A stretch of 64,000 nucleotides of DNA from Ectocarpus siliculosus (lineage: Eukaryota > Sar > Phaeophyceae > Ectocarpales > Ectocarpaceae). Both the position numbers and the translations under genes were made by a program. Shown here one piece after another: positions 56,001 to 64,000 of the stretch. The stretch covers positions 1,929,459 to 1,993,458 of the forward strand of contig FN649744.1 in NCBI GenBank assembly GCA_000310025.1. The letters run 5' to 3'. Position 1 is the first letter of the stretch. Each line of letters starts with the position of its first letter. The notes beneath the pieces are model-generated. The model saw nothing but the letters and a program-made list of their open reading frames with translations, did not search any database and was not told the origin of the DNA.

Positions 56001-57780
56001 CTACGAAACCCTCATCGCTTACTTCCTTTTGTCTCTCCAACAATCTTTGGCACGCATTGAGGTCACCGTAACATCAACAGGAGACTCCCGCACCGCACAC
56101 CGCTGGTCGCGCTAGATGGTCTCCCCTGTTTCAAGAAATAACTCTTGCACTCTAGCGTACACACAAGGCATTAACATCCAGGCCATCCAAGCCACAACAG
56201 AACACACACGCAGCATTGTGGCTGAGGAGGCGACGACCAGCCAGCCTGCACGACATTGCCGGGGAGAGGTGGTCGCTCAGCCGCTTGACTTGCTTGGCCC
56301 GTGAACAAGTGAGGGGGCCGACGGGATCGCCGTTGCTGTCGCGGCGGCGGTGGCGGCGGGCAGTCTGTGCCACTTCCGCATCGGGTGCGTGGAAGGCGGG
56401 CGCTGGTTCCTCCAATTCTGTGTCTGTGGCACTGTTGAAGATGCTGTGGGCGACGGGAGCCGGTTCCGTTACTGCTTACGTCATCCGATAGCGATATTGT
56501 TTGTCATCCTGAATTAGTGGGGATGAGTTTGATTTGTACAGGAAGTCGTGTGTTAAGATCCTGTGTGACTCTTCGCTGTTGGATGTCTGCTGTTGCATAC
56601 AGACAAGGAGTCACTGCCACACCATGAGAGGCGGAGTTCAAGTGTTGTTTCCCAAACCCACACATTGATCATTCCAAGAGAAAAAAAGAGCATGCACGTG
56701 CAATGAAACACATTCCGCTTTGCCGCCAAAACTGCAACATGGGTATTTGATTTCGCCTTGATAAGGGTATGCGTCGTGTAAACACGTGAACATAACGCTC
56801 TTTTGTGAGCCGGAAACAATGGGACCCATGAAACAAGCCAGATCAATCTGCTCATGAATTCTAGTTTTCAACACAAGGTTTCCACACACAACGCAGTCAC
56901 GATAGATGAAGATGAGAGAGGGATAAACGTTCCAATCAGGGACAAAGGAACTCGAGTGTTTGTGAACGAGACAGCATGTGTGTGGCGTTGTGTTGTGCAC
57001 ACCGCTCGGAACACATGCTGTACGATGGATCAGCAACAGAAACAGGAAGACGGTCTTCTCACACCCACAAAAAACAAAGCCAAGTACACAAATTCTCGTC
57101 AAAGCTCCGCGGTGCGTGTGTGTGTCCGGGACTTGTTCACCGTATTTCTGTTGTTCTGTTTTTAGTTTTATTATCACCTTAAGGTTATGTGGCCCATGTA
57201 GAGGAAAGCGAAATTGCCGCCACCTCTCGCACCCAATCCTTGGCATCCCGGTGGCTCTCGGTCCATATACACACACACACGCATCCGCATCCACGTCGAT
57301 CCAAGAGCCCAGCCGAAGGCGAGGATGGGTCTAGAGTGCGGGTAGAGGGAGGGTAAGTGTACGAGAGAGAGAGGGTAGGAAAATGGCGAGGCGCACAAAA
57401 AGGAGAATTCACAGGCAAAGAAAGCAAAGGACGATGTGCGCCGTTAGGCTACATCAGGGGGTGCGTACGGGACGCGATGGGATACCGGGGGGGCGGGCGT
57501 TCGTATGACTTAAGAAAATCGAGGCAAAATAAGACAATCTACACCGCTCTTCGCACGGTTTATGGGCATGTTGCATATACATTCGAGCGTGTCCCGAGGT
57601 GGAAAAGCGCCGGCGGGATTGGTTCTGTACGGAGCAATGCATGACACGCATATTGTTTGATCTAATGGACGCACACACGTGCAACATCCACGTGCATTAA
57701 GCCGAAGGTTTCCGCACCATACGCGTACTGAGGTAGTGAGGACGCGTTTGGTGCTGCATGCGTGGAGCGTGAAGTCCAAA
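53011..57780. other. 4.8 kb gene-poor region
   Basis: No supported gene. Weak candidates: a minus ORF at 54365-54589 (MSDWLTTLQYREHLIARAR ... CTICEKRG); a minus Ala/Arg/Pro-rich frame at 56152-56415 with a retroelement-linker flavour; and short ACAC and GAGA microsatellites near 57270 and 57362. None has a domain or splice structure I can defend. Confidence 0.45.
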
Positions 57781-59245
57781 CCACGCCGCAACTAGAACCT
57801 TACCTACTTTTCCCGCGAAGAAAAGCCCCTGTGCTGATCAACAGATTGATCTAGCAAAATCCAAGCACGCAACACAGCAGTACCGAAAAAGGGCACGGGT
57901 GAAGAGCGCGTAGGTGCTTTTATATCACTGGCCTGTGATGGGAAAGCACAACCGAAAGGGCGTGAGGACACTTTAGGGCGAAATTGCACAAGGGGCGAGG
58001 GTACGCTACCGCTGGCGACAGATTGAATGTTGTACAAAGCTTGACTGGCGTTTGTGGGACGAAAGGAATCTTTGTTTCGGGTAGGTGTGGAAGGGGTAGG
58101 ACGAGGTGAGATACCACGGAAAAGGGGCGCTCGCGCGACGGGTGATACACTCTTCAATGATTTTGAGCATTTCTCGTTGAATCATGCCTTCTCGATGCGG
58201 CCAAAGGTGAGCGGGTTTGTTTCAATTTTTGAATAGCAAGACAGTGCACGCACGCACGCGTGACAAGCATTCCAAACCTGAAACCAGGCGACGGCGATAG
58301 GATCGAGGAACGCAGTACGCTTCCTCCTCTCCTACTTCCTCTTCTCCTACTCGACTCCCTCTGGTTGATTGATACAAACATCCCTCCTGCATTTTACCTC
58401 TCTCTCTCTGTCCTCTTGAAACACACATTAGACACACCGTAAAGCACTTGCTCACCAGTTGTCACCACTCAGCAGGAAATCCGCGCGTCTCTGTTCGTGT
58501 TCTGTCGTCTCGTGTCGGTGGACCCGGTGTCTGCCTGTGAGAAAGAGAGGGCACAGGCGAAGGAACGAAGTGGCAAATCGGGAAAGCATTGTGAAAATAG
58601 GAGCTGCTACAATTCAACACTCGGATACTACAGATGTCTCAGAAAATGGCCAATCGACTGGTTTTGGTTGCAAGGAAGAGCTCGCCCACGATGACTTTGC
58701 AAAACCTCAAGTACAATGAGCCACAGGTGGATATCATAGGCTGGTTCAGACACCTGCCTCTGCGCTTCGAGCTAGCTACAACCAGACGAGCAAGTGGTGT
58801 TTTCCTACCGGTCAACGCAAAGGTGGACGAAATATTGTTTGAGGAGGCATGCATGTGCCCCAACTCAACAAAGGGGCAGAAAGCTTTACGAGGTCGTCAA
58901 ACTATGTCCTGTGGTATAAGAGATGCGTGCCTGTGCCGCCGCTTGCGCCCCCCGACTCTCACCCGCTACGCTTCCCACTGACACTGCTTCATGTTTCCCA
59001 GCGCCGATCGGCAGCAGACGAATCCCGTATTCCAAGCGCATGAACCACCTGTCTAGAAAAAGGGACAGATTATGGGTATTGGTAGTCGCGTGTGGTGCGT
59101 AAGCGAGAGAGAGTGAGAAGGCAAGGGGAGTTAGCCTCGCGTGCAGCCAACAACAGTATATCTGCCTGTCTCTCCCAAAGCTTAACGAGCCGAAAACGGC
59201 AGACGAACAGCTCGCAAAACCCCGCGACAGGCGGGATGAAGAACC

Positions 59246-59302
59246 ATGGCACCGTGGGCGTCGGTGGTCTTCTTAGTGCTCTGCTCTTTAACGACACTAC
59301 AG
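59246..59302 (+). CDS. Leader-like mini-exon in tandem unit
   Basis: ATG to a GTAAAA donor encodes MAPWASVVFLVLCSLTTLQ, a typical signal-peptide sequence. No downstream exon is identified. Confidence 0.2.
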
Positions 59303-60388
59303 GTAAAATAACAGAATGACTCTCACCGTTTCGCCAGATCCAGCTTTCCGAACAGCAACAATAACAAACGAGAGGGTACGGGCGCTCTCCATGGCGCGTG
59401 TCTACTGGGGCATCTGAAGGAAGATGAACAAAGAAAGGAGAGATGCAGGTCCGTGATCAAGGCCGGGAAATATTTTAATAGGCGTGCTCCACGTCCAGAA
59501 AGCGATGGCGCAAAAAATAGAAGCCCAAAAACAGGCTTAGGCAAGATCCAAAGAGGGGAGGAGCATGCAAAACTGGCGCGAAGAGCACACGTTTTCGGCC
59601 CATCCTACTCCACAAGCGATTTCCTGCACGTGGTTGTTGTCTCTCGTCTCCCCTCATTATTCGAGATGTAAGGTTCGGCGTGTAGAAGAAGCACTTGGAA
59701 TGGTCGTGTCACAATGACAAACAGAGAGAACACATCATGGTATACACACATGTACAAAGCATTTGCTACCAAACCAAGACGCTCAAAGGCATTTTCTCAA
59801 TGGTTGCGCTCACAGGTTTTTCCACTCAGCATCAGTATTGCTGGTTCTTGAGAAAACGCGTGAAAACGTCGATAACACAAACTGGTGCTGCCGATATTAC
59901 AATGGGGACAGAAGCAGCTATTTCCCCAAGCTAGTTAGGTTCCCCACAAGGCAAAGTGGCAGAGAGCTTTCCGAGGTCAATTTAAGTCCAGCGGAAGTAC
60001 AGACAGGCGCGTATCGTGCCACAAGCGAGCCACGATCAAGAACGAAACCACTTCAACCAGAATCTCACCTGCAACGCTTTTACCACACGAGATGCTCCGG
60101 GCGAAAAAGTACGACCACCGCCGATCCGCACCAGATGGATTCCTGGAGGATCCAAGCGCGCCAACCCAGCCTAACAAAAAAAGGGCACACGTCGTGAAGA
60201 GTGCGGGCAGTAACATGTGGCGTGCTTCTCCAAAATCTGCGGAGATAGTCGGAAAAGGGCAAGGAAAGGTTGGAAAATCAGCGCCACATACAAACTTAAC
60301 GAACGTACACTGTCTCTCATCGCCGAAAAAAAAACAGACCGTAAACTCCGGCAGGTGCACGATTGAGAACCGTGGCGCTGGAGTCTAC

Positions 60389-60442
60389 ATGGGCATGACT
60401 GATCTTCTTGTACTTTCTATGCTCTTCACGCGATCCCTGACA
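60389..60442 (+). CDS. Leader-like mini-exon in the next tandem unit
   Basis: Encodes MGMTDLLVLSMLFTRSLT up to a GTAAGC donor. It lies at about the same place in its unit as 59246-59302, but the ATG itself is not the homologous base. No downstream exon is identified. Confidence 0.2.
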
Positions 60443-62489
60443 GTAAGCGTTCTCACCGTTTTCCCTCCAATCAACATCAGAACCAACCAGAGACTACAGG
60501 AGCTCTCCGGGGCGCGTGTCTGCTGAGGAATCTAAGCAAAAGAGGAAGACGGGACCGAGAGAGCGACAGAGCCATTGCGCAGGGAAATATAGCCCAGAAC
60601 CAGCAGGCGTATGCAAAACCAAGAGGCAAATAGCACGCGAAGAGCACGCACTGGCTGCTGCCTCTACTCCATCTCTCTACGCGTGGGTGTCTCTCTTGTC
60701 TTTCTACTGTCTGGGTCAGTAGATCCAGCAAGTCACCACTCGGAATGAGTGGTGGTGACGAAATGGTCAAATATTCGGAACGCATGTGCTTTGGACGGAG
60801 AGACCAGGCACAATACACTCCCAACGAGCAGGATATAGGGGTGGATCGTGCCACAAACGTGCCGCTGGAAAATATAAAACCGCATGACCTCACCTGCTGT
60901 GCTTCCCATCGACACAAGACCTTCTTGTTCCCCGCGCCAAAAGAACGAGATGCCCGCCGATCAGCAGCATCTACCACCACAGTTCCAAGCGCAATCTAGC
61001 CGCGCCTTAAAGGGGCACGGGTAGTCGCTTGGCGTGCTTCCAAAGTACTGTGATGTCGGGGTGTGTGTGTGTGAGAGAGAGGCGCATATCTATCAAGAGA
61101 AAGGGAGCGGGAAGGGGCGGGAAATACTGCGAGAAAACAATCACAGGGTGAAATTAAAGCGAGCACGCGGGCGTAACACGCGAGCTTTCGCGCATCTCTG
61201 GCCTTGCCCCCTATCACGCAGCAGGAGAGGCACCTTGCTTCAAGGTCACTTTACTCCTCCACCACGCGCAGACCACCATGGATCACCGCTCCGTGAACAA
61301 ACAAAATGTGTCTTCTTTCAACAAGAGAGCTGCAAAAGTAAAAACGTTTGCAATTCGAATGTCGCTTCGGGTGGTGCACGGTTCAAAGATACAGAATCAG
61401 CTTGGAGTTTGCACGAAAACACGGTTGGACAGAGAGGAGTCATGAGAAATGTGTGAGCAACGATACCATTGAAGCAGGTCAACATAGTGCGACACATTGA
61501 GTACAGCGGCGACGTAATAAAGGTGCATATCGTGCCACACGTGCCGCGTTGGAACATAATACCACACCTGAACAGGGGGGACTTCACCTGCTCTGCTTTC
61601 ACCAGACAAGATCTGTCCCCCGTCTCAAAAGTATAAGGATCTCTGTCGATCAGAAGCGAAGCCGCGCCGAGAAAGGGACAGGTCGCGCTGGCGTGCTTTT
61701 TGCGACGAAGAGCGCGATAAAGGGCGGGATAACGGGAGAGTTGCAACAGAGAGAGAGAGAGATCTAGGGGGAAACAAGAGGAATGGGCAAACCGCGGCTA
61801 CAACATGACCCAACCACACGTAGCCGATGACTGTACATTCAGCCTTGCTAGGCTTAACTCTGAAAATCTGTCCCGTTCATCTCACGACGCCACATTCTCA
61901 GTTGGAGAACACAAAAAACAGTTAAGGAAGAAAAGGGGCGCGTCACGGAAGAGCCACAGCAGTTCGAGGTACGTTTTCCGGATCCCTTTTACCTACACGG
62001 GAGTGCTGTGATGCACTAAACAGGTACGGAGAGGTCCCTTTCCACGGAAAGGGTTCTCGCGAGCTTAGTTGAGGATTCCCTTTGCCTCTGCACGAGTCGG
62101 GATGGGTATCTGTAGGGCAACGGCACACCTTCAACGCACCTTTCTGCATTTACATACTACGTTTTTTAATAAGACCTCCAGTGACATAATCAGCAGCATC
62201 GAGCAGTAGCAGCAGCAAGGTGGAGAGGGACAAGAGACACATGAGCTTGATCCACACCGATCTCCTCCTTTTTCTGTGCCTTCTTTCATCTCCGGTATCA
62301 GCATCTTTGTAAACGAAAGGGTCAAACACATACAAACGTGCACGCACGCACCAGTGTACCACACAGAGAGGTATTATTCACAGCTTCCATCGCTTCAGGC
62401 CCTGTCGCGTACCTTCCCTTCGCCGTGGATGTGTGCCGCTAGATGGGCGGAAGCAGAGAGAGGATGTAGGCATATGTAGGCGGCAGGAC

Positions 62490-63015
62490 ACAAAACGCGG
62501 CGGGAGAGGGAAAGAGTAAAATTCGAATAGCTATTTTGTGTCTGACAATGTGTCGCGTGCGCAAGGAGCAATGATCCTCCGTTCGTTCTTCAGACGCCGT
62601 TGTTTTAATCGGTGAGAGGTCGGTGAGAGGGAGAGTGCGAAGTGCGTATAGATCAGAGCACGCCTCGCCAATTTTACCCACATTTTGTTGAAGAGTACCG
62701 CAAATGACGGAAGATTCCACACGCCGTGGCTATTTTGACTGTGCGGTTGCTCGATGATGGAGACGATTTGCACGCCGACGGATGGCTTCAAGGGAAGCCA
62801 TGTGCACCACCTTCTCAACCATGCCACGTAAAAAAATGCAAAGGTTTTCATGCTTGCCCGCGTGGCACCATCTGCCACTTACGCCAGAGTGCGACAAAAA
62901 CTCAAAAACACAAAGCAGATCAAGTCTGAGCTACCTCACGGATCGCCTACTCCGTGATACCACGGTCACGTGCGTAGTACACGCCCCCTGCAACCGCGCC
63001 ACACTGAGCGGGGTA
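62490..63015 (+). repeat. Duplicated ~500-bp segment, copy B
   Basis: Homologous to 33050-33525, including about one and a half units of the ~110-bp minisatellite (GGGAGAGGGAAAGAG and GGTGAGAGGGAGAGTGC). The right edge of the homology coincides with the acceptor side of the exon at 63019. Confidence 0.85.
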
Positions 63016-63018
63016 AAG

Positions 63019-63361
63019 AGTCCTCGTCCTGCGGCTATCCCTCCCGCGCACAACAGCAATCCGTTCTATCCGATGCCTCCCACATTAGGCGGTGGTGGCG
63101 ACGGCGTGGTCGAGCACGGGGGCCGCAACCGTTCGGTGTCGTACTCGGACCGCCAGCACCTCATGTCGGTGGCCGGGGGCGGCCGGGGGCGGCCGGGGTA
63201 GCGGCGGGCAGCTGGGAAGCGACGGCAGGCGCGACTTCGGGATCCCCCTGCGCGAAGACGGCCGCGGCGACGCCCCAGCCGGCCGCACGCGCTCTGCCTC
63301 GGAGGACGCGGTGTGGGACATGCTCCCTTCGGATGAATCTCAGTGCCGGCGCCCGTTTTCT
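63019..63361 (+). CDS. Exon of a gene running off the right edge; frame broken by a 10-bp repeat
   Basis: The GC-rich coding style matches the VPS13 exons. The first frame reads SPRPAAIPPAHNSNPFYPMP, GGGGDGVVEHGGRNRSVSYS, DRQHLMSVAGGG. The next frame continues GSGGQLGSDGRRDFGIPL, AGRTRSASEDAVWDML and CRRPFS to a GTGAGC donor at 63362. The switch is in three tandem GGCCGGGGGC units (63171-63198); two units would keep one frame. An acceptor is plausible at 63018 (GGGTAAAG). It is Ser/Gly-rich and of unknown function. Confidence 0.5.
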
Positions 63362-64000
63362 GTGAGCGCGGTGGAAGGCCGGCATGGGCGTTGAGTACAG
63401 CTATACGATGCCAGCCGAGCTGTCCCTTCCCTTTTGAAATGGAGCAGGGTTAGGGGGGCGTGCAAGGTGTCCTTGGCCCTAAAGTATTTTGCCATTGCGC
63501 CGCGTGGTGCTGTTTCGGCATGACGACCGGCTGTTTTTGGTCAGGGCAGGCGGAGACGCTACCGCACTCTGTTATCACACCCATAGTTGGCGGTTGTTGT
63601 CCCGTTCCCATCTCGCGGGAAACGTCCAGCGTTGGCGTGCTGGTACGTCGTTTTGTCTCTCCTGATTCGCGTTGACTTCTGGCCTTCCTCTGTTGGACAA
63701 AGGGAGCGAGCGGGAGGGGGTATGGGATGTTCTGGACTTTAATTTAAAGATGACGTGTAACATCACTCACGCAGCTCCGTGCGCGTTGTTGGCTGCTCTT
63801 CCCCAGTCTCGTTTTGACGTGCTACCCCTCACAAGCAACACGCAGCAACTCGGTTTTCTTTTGTAAAATGGGAGGGATGCTGCTGGAAGGCACTGGGTGC
63901 TGCACGCATGGACGATTTTTGGTTTTCCGCTCGGTCTTCTCACTGAAGCTGGGCCAACTTGTCATTTTTCGTGTGTGATCGTTGGCTGTGCTGTGCCGCG
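63362..64000 (+). other. Probable intron and possible next exon
   Basis: After the donor at 63362, a candidate exon (about 63545-63639, QAETLPHSVITPIVGGCCPV ... VGVL) lies between TTTTGGTCAG and a GTACGT donor. Its phase does not fit the previous exon without adjustment. No end of the gene is in the window. Confidence 0.35.

Larger units (their letters stand above)
57793..62240. repeat. Tandem array of diverged ~0.7-1.2 kb units
   Basis: Shared blocks recur. AAAGGGCACGGGT-like followed by TGGCGTGCTT appears near 57890, 59065, 60180, 61010 and 61670. A CGCCGATC...CCAAGCGC block precedes it. ATCGTGCCACA...CGTGCCGC appears near 60020, 60847 and 61530. CTCTCC-x-x-GGCGCGTGTCT is at 59386 and 60504. 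GGCAGARAGCTTTMCGAGGTC is at 58875 and 59958. Units have drifted and differ in length. No long open frame is shared. Confidence 0.6.

Overview
The window looks like eukaryotic nuclear DNA, most likely from a brown alga (Ectocarpus-like). Large genes are cut by many GT-AG introns, exons are GC-rich and introns pyrimidine-rich, and an ankyrin protein carries a C-terminal signature I associate with a brown-algal family. The species is an inference. About a quarter of the window is host coding sequence; the rest is transposons, foldback elements, satellites and decayed fragments.

Region by region. 1-16 kb holds the 3' part of one large plus-strand VPS13-type lipid-transfer gene. Twenty-one exons (593-15934) join without a phase break into 1581 codons plus a stop. 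The start is off the left edge, and a 95-N assembly gap lies inside one intron. 16-24 kb is gene-poor: several inverted-repeat (MITE or foldback) elements, a 93-bp GC-rich direct repeat, and a small cysteine-rich zinc-finger ORF. 24.4-33.5 kb is a repeat domain. Two identical 203-bp repeats in opposite orientation bracket a dead Ty1/copia element (Copia-1) and CATG-rich sequence. They are followed by palindromic satellite blocks and a ~110-bp minisatellite. 33.9-36.5 kb has a minus-strand ankyrin-repeat gene with one frameshift, a Lys/Ala-rich relic and a possible secreted-protein ORF.

38.4-45.8 kb is a complete, apparently very recent copia retrotransposon (Copia-2, minus strand): 353-bp LTRs that read as identical, a 5-bp target duplication, and all domains from Gag to RNase H. 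It sits inside an open reading frame that would be continuous if the element were removed. 47.1-49.0 kb holds a plus-strand multi-exon gene for a protein with at least four membrane helices. 51.5-53 kb has a TA-flanked MITE, an 83-nt near-perfect palindrome and an FNIP/leucine-rich repeat relic. 57.8-62.3 kb is a degenerate tandem array of ~0.7-1.2 kb units. The right edge (63.0 kb on) has an exon of another gene that runs off the window and whose frame depends on the copy number of a 10-bp repeat.

The most unusual signal is a UAG stop at the same position, just upstream of reverse transcriptase, in both copia elements. Reading frames are open on both sides, and in the young element the context fits the leaky UAG-CAR-YYA rule. 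This could be a readthrough switch inside pol.
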